Origin: Actinomycetota bacterium
Lineage (GTDB): Bacteria; Actinomycetota; Actinomycetes; Nanopelagicales; Nanopelagicaceae
DNA: 21,795 nucleotides
Reading direction: 5' to 3'
Assembly: GCA_005777515.1 (NCBI GenBank)
Contig: SXMA01000066.1
Coordinates: 1 to 21,795, forward strand
The notes below the pieces were generated by a model, which was given only the letters and a program-made list of their open reading frames with translations, did no database searches and was not told the origin of the DNA. The translations under genes were made by a program, and so were the position numbers. Shown piece by piece: positions 1 through 7,618 of the stretch. Numbering within the stretch: position 1 is the stretch's first letter; every line of letters starts with the position of its first letter.

Positions 1-879
1 CACGCCGCCAGCGCGAAGATCTTCTCGTAGTTGGTCTATCTGAGCCTTGGTTGCATCAACTAGCGGCAGGCGAACTCGTCCACCACTTAAGCCCATTAAA
101 TCAAGAGCGGCTTTAGTAAGGATTGCTCCTTGGGTTCTAAAAGTCCCGGTATATACCGGCAATAATCTTTGATGAATTTCAAGGGCCTTTGCGACATCAC
201 CTGAAAAGAATGCATTAAGCATCTGCTTTAACTCTGATCCGACGCTATGGCCGCAGACGGAGACAAATCCGACTGCTCCAACTGAAAGTAGTGGAAGATT
301 TAAAATGTCATCACCAGAGTAGACCGGTATAGCGCATCTCTGAATTACCCACGAAGTTGAAGCGATATCTCCCTTTGCATCTTTAAGAGCTGCAATTTTT
401 GGGTTTGCTGCTAACTTAACAATCGTATCTGGCTCAATTGCAACACCAGTTCTATGTGGGATGTCATAGAGCATGATTGGCAAATCAGTAGCGCCTGCCA
501 TTGCTTCAAAGTGAGCTGCGATTCCAGCCTGTGGTGGTTTGTTGTAATAAGGAGTCACCACTAAAAGTCCATCAGCTCCAGCCTTAGCGGCCTGTCTGGC
601 CTGCTCGAGCGAGTGAGAAGTTTCGTTATTTCCAGCCCCTGCAACAATCTTTATATTTGATCCAACTACTTTGCGAACTACCTTGATTATTTCTACTTTC
701 TCTTCATCGCTGGTAGTTGGCGCCTCCCCTGTTGTGCCATTTAGAACAATTCCATCATGACCCGTTGAAACTAAATGTGCGGCTACTTTTTCAACGCTTG
801 CCCAATCAATTGATAGATCATCTTTAAAAGGGGTGACCATTGCGGTCAACAATCTGCCAAATGGCGCCTGAATCGACAT
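1..879 (-). CDS. dapA: 4-hydroxy-tetrahydrodipicolinate synthase (3' end cut by window edge)
   Basis: Condenses pyruvate with aspartate semialdehyde, the first committed step of the diaminopimelate/lysine pathway, in the cytoplasm. I translated it from the ATG at 879; 293 codons are visible with no stop, so only the last few residues are missing (family length about 290-300). Visible family motifs: the GTTGE substrate loop at residues 48-52, TPYYNKP with Tyr111-Tyr112, Tyr138 in YDIPHRTG (proton relay, equivalent to E. coli Tyr133), and the Schiff-base Lys166 in ALKDA (E. coli Lys161). The constant offset of 5 from E. coli supports the chosen start. It lies 23 bp downstream of thyX on the same strand and shows no clear Shine-Dalgarno; instead a hairpin abuts the start codon (see 880-911). 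dapB of the same pathway lies 2 kb away, beyond azlCD. Identity is secure. Confidence 0.97.
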   Translation of the reverse strand, partial: MSIQAPFGRLLTAMVTPFKDDLSIDWASVEKVAAHLVSTGHDGIVLNGTTGEAPTTSDEEKVEIIKVVRKVVGSNIKIVAGAGNNETSHSLEQARQAAKAGADGLLVVTPYYNKPPQAGIAAHFEAMAGATDLPIMLYDIPHRTGVAIEPDTIVKLAANPKIAALKDAKGDIASTSWVIQRCAIPVYSGDDILNLPLLSVGAVGFVSVCGHSVGSELKQMLNAFFSGDVAKALEIHQRLLPVYTGTFRTQGAILTKAALDLMGLSGGRVRLPLVDATKAQIDQLREDLRAGGV

Positions 880-911
880 GCGCCAAGGCTACTACTTAAG
901 GGCTATGGCGC
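880..911 (-). promoter_or_regulatory. Hairpin spanning the thyX stop and the dapA start
   Basis: On the transcribed strand GCGCCA (906-911) pairs perfectly with TGGCGC (880-885), enclosing 20 nt with further partial pairing (GCCC with GGCT-like bases, including G-U). The thyX stop codon lies inside and the dapA ATG begins on the next base after the stem. The pairing is directly visible. A role in coupling dapA translation to thyX is inference. Confidence 0.4.
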
Positions 912-1634
912 GACGCGCCCCGACTTTTCAAAGGCAGCATAGGTAATCGGCATCAAGCGGGCAAAGTGCTCCTCCATCTTCTCTGCCACCATCTCTATCT
1001 CCCGCTGCGGATAGCTCGGAAAGTGAGATCCTTCTCGGGCTGTTCTTAACGAGAGAAAATTCATAAGCGCCCTCGCATTCATCGTGACATACATAGATGA
1101 ATAGAGCGCAACCGGAAGCACTGCTCTGGCAACTTCTTTTGCCACCCCTGCATCTAGCATCTTCTTATAATTCAAATAACAAAGTTCATAACTTTCTTTC
1201 ATCGCAGCAACTGATATCTCATACTGCTCATCACTGCCATCAACAAATGTGTAGGCGCCAGTTTTGCCAACTTGTACCAATTTCCTAGCCTTATTTGGAA
1301 CATAGAAAACTGGAAGCAGTTCACGATAGCGACCACTCTCCTCGTTATATGAGGCGATGCGATGGCGCATAAACTCTCTAAACACAAATATCGGAGCGCT
1401 AATAAAAAAGGTCATTGAGGTATGTTCGAAGGGAGAGCCATGGCGCTCTCTTGCTAGATAATTGATCAACCCAGTTGAACGAGTGGGATCAGCGTTTACT
1501 TCCTCTAAAGAATTCTCACCTGCCGTTGAAACTCGCGCCGCCCAAATGACATCAGCATCATTAGCACTGGATTTAACTAGCTCGACTGTCACATCATCTC
1601 TAAAGACAATATCTGGATGGCTGGGCTGGCTCAC
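903..1634 (-). CDS. thyX: Flavin-dependent thymidylate synthase ThyX
   Basis: Makes dTMP from dUMP using methylene-tetrahydrofolate, with FAD and NADPH doing the reduction; it replaces ThyA in many Actinobacteria. The ThyX signature RHRxxSxNExSxR is present as RHRIASYNEESGR (residues 90-102 from the chosen start), preceded by the conserved HGSPFEH segment. The reading frame stays open to a TTG at 1664, but I prefer the GTG at 1634 (243 aa). It gives the short N-terminus before DVTVELV that I recall for actinobacterial ThyX, and it leaves room for a promoter next to the divergent azlC. No Shine-Dalgarno precedes either start. A TAGGGT box 7 nt before the GTG suggests a leaderless transcript. 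dapA follows 23 bp downstream and is probably co-transcribed. Confidence 0.95.
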   Translation of the reverse strand: MSQPSHPDIVFRDDVTVELVKSSANDADVIWAARVSTAGENSLEEVNADPTRSTGLINYLARERHGSPFEHTSMTFFISAPIFVFREFMRHRIASYNEESGRYRELLPVFYVPNKARKLVQVGKTGAYTFVDGSDEQYEISVAAMKESYELCYLNYKKMLDAGVAKEVARAVLPVALYSSMYVTMNARALMNFLSLRTAREGSHFPSYPQREIEMVAEKMEEHFARLMPITYAAFEKSGRVAP

Positions 1635-1641
1635 GTGCGCG

Positions 1642-1647
1642 ACCCTA
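1642..1647 (-). promoter_or_regulatory. Candidate -10 box for a leaderless thyX transcript
   Basis: TAGGGT on the minus strand matches the actinobacterial TAnnnT -10 pattern and ends 7 nt before the thyX GTG, so transcription would start at or next to the start codon. No convincing -35 box is seen. Leaderless mRNAs are common in Actinobacteria. The call rests on spacing and the absence of a ribosome-binding site only. Confidence 0.4.
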
Positions 1648-1694
1648 TCTACTCTCTGGCGCAAGGCTGGGATTTTCTACGGCAGAATGGGAGC

Positions 1695-2378
1695 GTGTCA
1701 TTAAATCCTCCGAGCTTTAATAGGCGCCGAGTCCTATCCGACTCACTGGCTGTGGCAATTCCTGTTGGAACATATGGCGCCGCCTTCGGAGCAGCCTCAA
1801 TCGCTGCTGGGTTCTCGGTTCTTCAAACCTGCCTCTTATCGCTTCTATTGTTTTCTGGCGCATCACAATTTGCAGTTGTTGGCGTGATTGGCTCAGGCGG
1901 ATCTGCAATGAGCGCAATTGCTACTGGATCTCTTCTCGGTTTTCGAAATGGGCTCTATGGATTAAAGATGGCACCACTTCTGAGATTAAAAGGTTTTAAA
2001 CGTGTAATCGGCGCGCAATTAACTATCGATGAATCAACAGGTGTTGCAATCAGCCAAGAGGGGCGAGGGGATGACGCCGCGCGTTATGGCTTCTGGGCAA
2101 CCGGTATTGGAGTTTATTTCTTCTGGAATCTCTTTACTCTTCTTGGAGCACTTGGCGCTGGAGCAATTGGAGACCCTGCAGCGTGGGGTCTTGATGCAGT
2201 AGTTCCTGCAGCATTTCTTGGACTCCTCTGGCCAAGACTTACTGACAATAAGACTCGAATACTTGCTATCTCTGCTGCGCTTTTGGCGCTCTTATTAGTT
2301 CCCTTTGTTCCAGCGGGAATCCCAATAATTGCAACAGCGCTATTGGCAGTAGTTTTTGGAAGTAGGGAAAAGAAATGA
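1695..2378 (+). CDS. azlC: AzlC family branched-chain amino acid exporter, large subunit
   Basis: Large membrane subunit of the AzlCD (BrnFE-like) exporter, which moves branched-chain amino acids and in some species methionine or azaleucine out of the cell. The protein is strongly hydrophobic with several membrane segments. It shows the AzlC pattern of a PVGTYGAAFG segment near the N-terminus, a FSGASQFA motif in the first third, and GFRNGLYG shortly after. The start is uncertain: the frame extends to an ATG at 1617, but that would overlap the thyX 5' end, and the extra residues (HVRDPIYSLAQ...) look like antisense thyX. GTG at 1695 gives 227 aa, normal for the family, although the nearby GGGAG sits too close to be a good ribosome-binding site. 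The stop overlaps the azlD start by 4 bp (ATGA). Confidence 0.9.
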   Translation: MSLNPPSFNRRRVLSDSLAVAIPVGTYGAAFGAASIAAGFSVLQTCLLSLLLFSGASQFAVVGVIGSGGSAMSAIATGSLLGFRNGLYGLKMAPLLRLKGFKRVIGAQLTIDESTGVAISQEGRGDDAARYGFWATGIGVYFFWNLFTLLGALGAGAIGDPAAWGLDAVVPAAFLGLLWPRLTDNKTRILAISAALLALLLVPFVPAGIPIIATALLAVVFGSREKK

Positions 2379-2680
2379 GTCAGATATGGATTGCCACATT
2401 AATTTCATCTCTGATCTGCTTTCTATTGAAATATCTTGGCTATCGCATCCCAGAATCTCTTCTTAATAGACCAGCGATTCAAAGGATCAACTCTTTGATT
2501 CCTATCGCTCTACTTAGTTCATTAGTTGCTGTACAGGCGCTAACAATTAAGCAGCAGGTAGTAATTGATCACAGGCTTGTAGGACTACTGGTTGCTGCTA
2601 TCGCATTAAGTTTTAAAGCAAACTTTCCAATAATGATGCTGCTTGCTGCGGCAAGCTCTGCCCTCGTTTATAACCTCTAG
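2375..2680 (+). CDS. azlD: AzlD family branched-chain amino acid exporter, small subunit
   Basis: Small hydrophobic partner of AzlC (101 aa, the usual size), predicted to have three to four membrane helices. The N-terminal WIATLISSLICFLLKYLGYRIPESLL pattern contains the K-Y-x-G-Y/R-x-P segment typical of AzlD. The ATG overlaps the azlC stop in ATGA, so the two subunits are translationally coupled, as expected for a complex made in fixed ratio. Its TAG stop shares four bases (CTAG) with the stop of the convergent glutaredoxin gene. No regulator (Lrp or Lrp-like) is adjacent, although azlCD pairs often have one. Confidence 0.9.
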   Translation: MSQIWIATLISSLICFLLKYLGYRIPESLLNRPAIQRINSLIPIALLSSLVAVQALTIKQQVVIDHRLVGLLVAAIALSFKANFPIMMLLAAASSALVYNL

Positions 2681-2931
2681 ATAATCTTTAAAGCTTCAAG
2701 CTTTGCTTTTAAATCAATATCAGAGGGCTCAGTTAGATGGGTGCCATCAGGAAAGAGAATTACTGGGATAGAACGCTTTCCGCCGTTTATTTCAATAACT
2801 TTCTCTGATGCTCCAGGCACTGATTCGACATCAATGATTTCATAACTAACTTCAAGTGAATCAAGTAATCTCTTAGATCTGACGCAATCTCCGCACCAAT
2901 CTGCGCTATACATTGTTATTGAAGTGCTCAC
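2677..2931 (-). CDS. Glutaredoxin/mycoredoxin-like protein with CGDC active site
   Basis: An 84-residue thioredoxin-fold protein. The active-site motif WCGDC has cysteines at residues 13 and 16, and the cis-proline is Pro56 in SIPVILF, followed by GTHL(T)EPSD, so the fold is essentially complete. Actinobacterial relatives act as mycothiol-dependent mycoredoxins or NrdH-like reductants; the CGDC signature fits the small glutaredoxin-like family better than classical CPYC glutaredoxin. The exact substrate cannot be read from sequence. The GTG start at 2931 has a strong AGGAGG seven bases upstream. The ATG two bases further upstream is immediately followed by TGA and is not used. It is the last gene of the minus block, 9 bp after dapB, whose TAG stop is part of this ribosome-binding site. 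Confidence 0.85.
   Translation of the reverse strand: MSTSITMYSADWCGDCVRSKRLLDSLEVSYEIIDVESVPGASEKVIEINGGKRSIPVILFPDGTHLTEPSDIDLKAKLEALKII
2690..2710 (+). terminator. Weak possible terminator after azlCD
   Basis: AAAGCT (2690-2695), loop TCA and AGCTTT (2699-2704) are followed by GCTTTT, giving a short A/T-rich hairpin with four T residues just past the azlD stop. It lies inside the coding 3' end of the glutaredoxin gene, where Lys/Leu/Ala codons could produce it by chance. This is a weak call. Confidence 0.2.
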
Positions 2932-2940
2932 ATTTCCCTC

Positions 2941-3687
2941 CTAGATATCCATCAGATTCTCAAGGCCAAAGGTTAAACCAGGTCTTGTCGATACGCTTCT
3001 GATAGCAAGCAGTACCCCAGGCATAAATCCACTTCTATCTATTGAGTCATGTCTGATCGAGAGAGTCTCGCCTTGATCGCCAAGTAGGACCTCTTGATGA
3101 GCAACTAAACCTCTCAGGCGTAGAGAATGAATTGGAACATCTCCAACCTTGGCTCCTCTTGCTCCAGCAAGTGCGCTACTAGTCTTATCAGGCATTGCGC
3201 TCTTCTTGGCTTTCGCTCTGGCATCAGAGATTAACTCTGCAGTTCTAGTTGCAGTTCCGGAAGGGGCATCTGCCTTTTCAGGATGATGTAGTTCGATAAT
3301 CTCAACTGATTCAAAATAGGTGGCAGCCTTTGCTGCAAACTGCATCATTAATACTGCTCCAAGGCCAAAGTTTGGCGCAATTATTGCTCCAACTTGAGGA
3401 TTTTTAGCTAGCAGAGCTTTAACTTCTTCTATTCTCTTGCTATCAAAACCAGTAGTACCAACTACTACATTAATTCCACTATTTATCGCATACTCTAAAT
3501 TCTTCATCACAGAATCAGGATGAGTAAAATCTAGAACAACCTTGGCGCCAGAGCTCTTTAGTAAATCTAAAGAATCACCGAGGTCAAGGGATGCAACTAA
3601 TTCCAGATCATCTGCAGCAGAGATAGCTTTCACACTCTCGGTGCCCATTCGCCCCTTAGCGCCAAGAATGGCGACTTTAATTCTCAT
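2941..3687 (-). CDS. dapB: 4-hydroxy-tetrahydrodipicolinate reductase
   Basis: NAD(P)H-dependent reductase that follows DapA in diaminopimelate/lysine synthesis. The Rossmann nucleotide loop GAKGRMG occupies residues 9-15, GTTGF is at 77-81, and the family signature ELHHPEKADAPSGTA starts at 132, with the catalytic His134/His135 pair and Lys138. Length 248 aa is typical of actinobacterial DapB. The ATG at 3687 has GGTGGAG upstream. It lies 14 bp after the M16 peptidase gene, reproducing the pnp-pepR-dapB order known in Actinobacteria. Its stop is embedded in the ribosome-binding site of the following glutaredoxin gene. dapA of the same pathway is on the same strand but separated by the inserted azlCD pair and thyX. 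Confidence 0.97.
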   Translation of the reverse strand: MRIKVAILGAKGRMGTESVKAISAADDLELVASLDLGDSLDLLKSSGAKVVLDFTHPDSVMKNLEYAINSGINVVVGTTGFDSKRIEEVKALLAKNPQVGAIIAPNFGLGAVLMMQFAAKAATYFESVEIIELHHPEKADAPSGTATRTAELISDARAKAKKSAMPDKTSSALAGARGAKVGDVPIHSLRLRGLVAHQEVLLGDQGETLSIRHDSIDRSGFMPGVLLAIRSVSTRPGLTFGLENLMDI

Positions 3688-3701
3688 CGCTTCTCCACCC
3701 T

Positions 3702-4979
3702 CTACTTCATAGCCTTTTCAAAGATTGAACGCTTGGCAAATGGTCCCACAATCGCAAGGCTCGGCGCAGAACCCAAGACCTCAGATGCTAGCTTTGCAAT
3801 GGCTGCGCTATCAACGGCTGAGATCTCGCGAAGGATCTCATCAAAGCTTAAGACCTGGCCATAGATCAGCTCGCTCTTTCCAATCCGGCTCATTCGAGAA
3901 CCCGTATCTTCCTGGCCTAAAACTAGTGAGCCACTAACTGCCCCCTGAGCCTTAATCAATTCCTCACTTGTTAGTCCATTACTTGCAACATCTTCTAAAA
4001 CTCCGCGCATAATCTTTATGACTTCGACAGCCTTTGATGGAGTAGATCCGGCGTAGAGGGCAAGAAATCCACTTCCAGCAAACTGTTGAGCATATGAATA
4101 GACTGAATAAGCCAGACCGCGCTTTTCTCTAATTTCTTGAAATAGCCTAGAAGACATTCCCCCGCCAAGGGCGGCAGAGAAAACTCCCATGGCAAAGCGT
4201 CTCTTATCGTCTCGATTTACTCCGGGCATTCCAAGAACAATATGGGCCTGCTCTGTCTTTCTATTTATCAGACCAACGCTTCGCTTTGGTTTTCTAGTAA
4301 ATTCTTGGCCTGGCCTTAGATTAAATTTCTTCTCAGCTCGATCTAGGAATTCATCTCTTGAAAGAGCTGCAATTATCTGATCTACGACCTGTTGATGCCT
4401 GATGTTTCCAGCAACTGCAACAACGATATCCTCTGGTAGATAGCGCTTTTTATAGTAGTTAAAGACCGAGCTTCTAGAGAGAGACTTTATTGATTTAGTA
4501 GTTCCAAGTATTGAGCGCCCAAGTGTGGTGTCGCCATAAAAAGTCTCAGCAAACAACTCATGAGCTAAATCTGCCGGATCATCATCGCGCATAGAGATCT
4601 CCTCTAGAACGACTTTTCTCTCAGCCTCGACATCACTTGATTTGGCAACAGATGAGGTAATTAGATCTGAAATAACATCAATAGCTAGTGGAAGATCCTT
4701 ATCAATTACTCTGGCATAAAAGCAGGTGTATTCCTTTGAGGTGAAGGCATTCATTTCGCCGCCAACGGCTTCAATTGAGGATGAAATTTCAAGCGCGCTT
4801 CGTCGCTTTGTCCCCTTAAACAAAAGGTGTTCTAGAAAGTGTGATGCTCCGGCAACCTTTAAGCCCTCATCGCGAGAGCCAACATTGACCCAGATGCCAA
4901 AGGCTGCTGAGCGAACTGTAGGGATTTCTTCAGTGACGATGCGCAGGCCGCTAGCAAGAACGGTCCTACGCACAGTCAT
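3702..4979 (-). CDS. M16 family zinc metallopeptidase (PepR/processing-peptidase-like)
   Basis: A 425-residue M16B peptidase. The inverted zinc motif HxxEH is intact as HFLEH at residues 47-51, and the distal zinc ligand is a glutamate in LEEISM near residues 126-127. The C-terminal half has the GGGMSSRLFQEIREKRGLAYSV-type segment, the non-metal-binding lobe that closes over peptide substrates. Both halves are present in one chain, as in the bacterial homologues of mitochondrial processing peptidase beta. M. tuberculosis PepR lies in the same place, next to pnp. The substrate is unknown. It has no signal peptide, so it is probably cytoplasmic. The ATG at 4979 lies 10 bp after the pnp stop. 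Confidence 0.93.
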   Translation of the reverse strand: MTVRRTVLASGLRIVTEEIPTVRSAAFGIWVNVGSRDEGLKVAGASHFLEHLLFKGTKRRSALEISSSIEAVGGEMNAFTSKEYTCFYARVIDKDLPLAIDVISDLITSSVAKSSDVEAERKVVLEEISMRDDDPADLAHELFAETFYGDTTLGRSILGTTKSIKSLSRSSVFNYYKKRYLPEDIVVAVAGNIRHQQVVDQIIAALSRDEFLDRAEKKFNLRPGQEFTRKPKRSVGLINRKTEQAHIVLGMPGVNRDDKRRFAMGVFSAALGGGMSSRLFQEIREKRGLAYSVYSYAQQFAGSGFLALYAGSTPSKAVEVIKIMRGVLEDVASNGLTSEELIKAQGAVSGSLVLGQEDTGSRMSRIGKSELIYGQVLSFDEILREISAVDSAAIAKLASEVLGSAPSLAIVGPFAKRSIFEKAMK

Positions 4980-4989
4980 TTAACTTCAC

Positions 4990-7197
4990 TTACTCCGAGG
5001 CAGTATCTGACTTCTGGCTTTCATCTAAAGCTGGAATCAGCGAGAGCTTGCCCTTTGGGTCAATCTCGCCAATTTCAACTTCAACCTTATCGCCAACATT
5101 CATGACATCTTCGAGGTTTTCAATGCGCTTCCCGCCATGCATCTTCCGAATCTGGGAGATGTGTAGCAGGCCATCTTTTCCGGGAAGGAGATTTACGAAA
5201 GCTCCAAAGGTTGCAAGCTTGACGATCGTTCCGTTATATCGCTCTCCAATTTCAGGAAGCTTTGGATCGGCAATTGAGAGAATCGCAGCTTTAGCAGCAT
5301 CTGCTGCGGTGCCATTTGTGGCGCCAATAAAGATTGTTCCATCATCTTCAATGGAGATTTCAGCTCCGGTCTCCTCTTGAATCTGATTGATGACTTTGCC
5401 TTTAGGTCCAATAACAGCGCCAATCTGATCCACTGGGATCTTAATTGAGATGATTCTTGGAGCAAGAGGGTTCATATCATCTGGGCGATCAATAGCTTCA
5501 TTCATCACCTTTAAGATTGCAAGACGAGCTTCTTTTGCTTGCAAAAGAGCAGATGATAAAACGCTAGCTGGAATTCCATCTAACTTAGTATCTAGCTGGA
5601 GAGCTGTTACAAAGTCTTTGGTTCCAGCAACTTTAAAGTCCATATCGCCGAAAGCATCTTCTGCTCCCAAGATATCTGTAAGGGCAACATATTCCACTTT
5701 GCCATCAACATCATCGGAAATTAAGCCCATGGCAATTCCAGCAACTGGCGCCTTTAGCGGAACTCCTGCATTTAATAGCGAGAGAGTTGATGCGCATACT
5801 GATCCCATTGATGTGGATCCATTTGAACCAAGTGCCTCAGATACTTGTCTGATCGCATAAGGAAACTCCTGGCGCCCAGGAAGAACTGGAAGGAGGGCTC
5901 GCTCAGCAAGTGCTCCATGACCAATTTCTCGTCTCTTAGGTGATCCCACTCGACCAGTCTCACCAGTTGAGTAAGGCGGGAAGTTGTAGTTATGCATATA
6001 ACGCTTATGGTCTTCAGGATTGAGAGTATCTAGTTGTTGCTCCATCTTAAGCATATTTAAAGTTGTGATTCCCAGAATCTGAGTCTCGCCTCTTTCAAAT
6101 ATTGCAGAGCCATGAACTCTTGGGACTACTTCAACTTCAGCAATCAGTGGTCTGATATCGCGAAGTCCTCGTCCATCGATGCGAATCTTTTCGCGAAGGA
6201 CTCTCTGGCGAACCAACTTCTTAGTGAGTGAGCGAAATGCTGCAGGAATCTCTTTCTCCCGACCAACAAAGCTCTCAGCTAGTGATTGCTTAACTTCAGC
6301 AGATAGTCTCTCAATTTCGGTTTCACGCTCTTGCTTGCCTGAAATCTTCAGCGCTGAATCAAGCTCTTTCTTTGCTGCTTTCTCAACAGCGGCAAATGCA
6401 TCATCTTGATAATCAAGAAACACTGGGAACTCAGCAGTTGGTTTTGCAGCAACTTTTGCTAATTTGATCTGTGCTTGGCAGAGCTGACGAATAAATGGCT
6501 TTGAAGCCTCAAGTCCCTGACCAACAATTTCCTCAGTTGGAGCGCTAGCACCAGAGCCAATCAAATCAATGGTCTTAACTGTTGCTTCTGCTTCAACCAT
6601 CATAATTGCAACATCATCGCCAGCAATTCTTCCGGCAACGACCATGTCGAAAACCGCATTTTCTAGATCGCTATGGTTTGGGAAAGCCACCCATTGTCCG
6701 TCGATAAGTGCGATACGCACTCCACCAATTGGGCCTGAGAACGGCAGTCCTGCTAGTTGTGTTGACATAGATGCCGCATTAATAGCAATCACGTCATACA
6801 TATGATTCTGATCAAGGGCCATAACAGTCACCACGATCTGAACTTCATTACGCAGCCCCTTAATAAATGAAGGGCGAAGCGGACGATCAATCAAGCGGCA
6901 GGTAAGAATTGCATCCTCGGAAGGACGACCTTCTCTGCGGAAAAATGATCCTGGGATCTTTCCAACTGCATACATACGCTCTTCCACATCAACTGTTAAT
7001 GGGAAGAAGTCGAATTGATCTTTAGGTGACTTTGAAGCAGTAGTTGCTGAGAGCAACATAGTTTCATCATCTAGATAAACAACTGCAGTTCCTGCAGCTT
7101 GGCGCGCTAGGCGACCAGTTTCGAAACGAATTTCTCGTTTTCCAAATTTTCCGTTGTCAATTGTGACAGCGGCAGACTTAACGTCTTGACCCTCCAT
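4990..7197 (-). CDS. pnp: Polyribonucleotide nucleotidyltransferase (PNPase)
   Basis: Trimeric phosphorolytic 3'-5' exoribonuclease, which can also add 3' tails. Domains in order: first RNase PH core (about 15-150), helical linker (about 250-330), catalytic RNase PH core (about 335-560), KH domain with GPKGK at 597-601, and an S1 domain (about 650-720). Catalytic residues are visible: the GSNGST segment at 458 onward and Asp514/Asp520 in EDAFGDMDF, spaced like E. coli Asp486/Asp492. The 735 aa length is normal for the actinobacterial enzyme (GpsI). The ATG at 7197 is preceded by AGGAGAG. Upstream are rpsO and a 151-bp leader containing inverted repeats. In E. coli PNPase controls its own mRNA through its leader; whether that happens here is not shown. 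Confidence 0.98.
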   Translation of the reverse strand: MEGQDVKSAAVTIDNGKFGKREIRFETGRLARQAAGTAVVYLDDETMLLSATTASKSPKDQFDFFPLTVDVEERMYAVGKIPGSFFRREGRPSEDAILTCRLIDRPLRPSFIKGLRNEVQIVVTVMALDQNHMYDVIAINAASMSTQLAGLPFSGPIGGVRIALIDGQWVAFPNHSDLENAVFDMVVAGRIAGDDVAIMMVEAEATVKTIDLIGSGASAPTEEIVGQGLEASKPFIRQLCQAQIKLAKVAAKPTAEFPVFLDYQDDAFAAVEKAAKKELDSALKISGKQERETEIERLSAEVKQSLAESFVGREKEIPAAFRSLTKKLVRQRVLREKIRIDGRGLRDIRPLIAEVEVVPRVHGSAIFERGETQILGITTLNMLKMEQQLDTLNPEDHKRYMHNYNFPPYSTGETGRVGSPKRREIGHGALAERALLPVLPGRQEFPYAIRQVSEALGSNGSTSMGSVCASTLSLLNAGVPLKAPVAGIAMGLISDDVDGKVEYVALTDILGAEDAFGDMDFKVAGTKDFVTALQLDTKLDGIPASVLSSALLQAKEARLAILKVMNEAIDRPDDMNPLAPRIISIKIPVDQIGAVIGPKGKVINQIQEETGAEISIEDDGTIFIGATNGTAADAAKAAILSIADPKLPEIGERYNGTIVKLATFGAFVNLLPGKDGLLHISQIRKMHGGKRIENLEDVMNVGDKVEVEIGEIDPKGKLSLIPALDESQKSDTASE

Positions 7198-7348
7198 GGG
7201 TCTCTCCTATTCTCTAACACCCGAACGCTCATTTATAGAGAATGGATCTTCGATCGAAGCCAACGGCATTCTTGTTTAAATCCGTAAGCCACCACCGAGG
7301 ACCAAACCTCTAGCGTTGCGCTGGGTGATTATTTAATTGTTCAGCAAA
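7198..7348 (-). promoter_or_regulatory. rpsO-pnp intergenic leader with inverted repeats and a possible promoter
   Basis: Contents on the transcribed strand, 5' to 3': a small stem AGCG-CAA-CGCT, then GAGG-TTTGGT-CCTC, then the 12-base palindrome CTTCGATCGAAG (7248-7259), then an 8-bp perfect inverted repeat ATTCTCTA (7236-7243) / TAGAGAAT (7209-7216) that ends just before the pnp AGGAGAG. A TATAAA box lies at 7232-7237 inside this last repeat and could be a -10 element, with a poorly spaced TTGGCT upstream. None of the stems has a T-run, so I do not call a terminator. The region may be a processing or autoregulatory leader, a promoter, or both. Confidence 0.45.
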
Positions 7349-7618
7349 CTAACGGCGGATGCCGACTTTGTCGATGATCGCACGGTAGCGCGCGATATCT
7401 GTCTTTGCAAGGTATTGCAAAATTCTTCTACGGCGACCTACTAGAAGCAGTAGACCACGACGGTTGTGGTGATCATGCTGATTTGTCTGTAGGTGCTCAG
7501 TTACTTCTTCAATTCTCCGTGATAAAAGCGCAACCTGTGATTCAGGGCTTCCTGTGTCAGATGCAGAGGCGCCATACTTGGTAATAATTTCTTTCTTCTC
7601 GGCAGGTTTTAATGCCAT
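7349..7618 (-). CDS. rpsO: 30S ribosomal protein S15
   Basis: An 89-residue primary 16S rRNA-binding protein of the small subunit platform, full length for the family. It shows the S15 pattern: [16 protein letters not shown] at residues 21-36, [18 protein letters not shown] in the central helix (rRNA contacts through the DH/HHNRRG stretch), and a C-terminal Y-x-x-I-I-x-x-x-G-I-R-R tail. The ATG at 7618 has AGGAAG upstream followed by an A-rich spacer. It sits between ribF and pnp, the conserved bacterial arrangement. The 125-bp leader upstream has a perfect 8-bp inverted repeat, suggestive of autoregulation by S15. Confidence 0.98.
   Translation of the reverse strand: MALKPAEKKEIITKYGASASDTGSPESQVALLSRRIEEVTEHLQTNQHDHHNRRGLLLLVGRRRRILQYLAKTDIARYRAIIDKVGIRR

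Noticed and set aside
1617..1694. Longer azlC start at ATG 1617 and longer thyX start at TTG 1664
   Set aside because: They would make the divergent genes overlap head to head. The extra residues are not typical of either family. Kept only as alternatives.
2641..2656. GCTTGC-TGCG-GCAAGC hairpin at the azlD 3' end as a terminator for the glutaredoxin gene
   Set aside because: The stem is perfect, but no T-run follows on either strand and it lies in coding sequence rich in Leu/Ala codons.
5450..5860. 136-codon plus-strand open reading opposite pnp
   Set aside because: Antisense shadow of the catalytic core of pnp; its Ser/Ala-rich composition is typical of such shadows.
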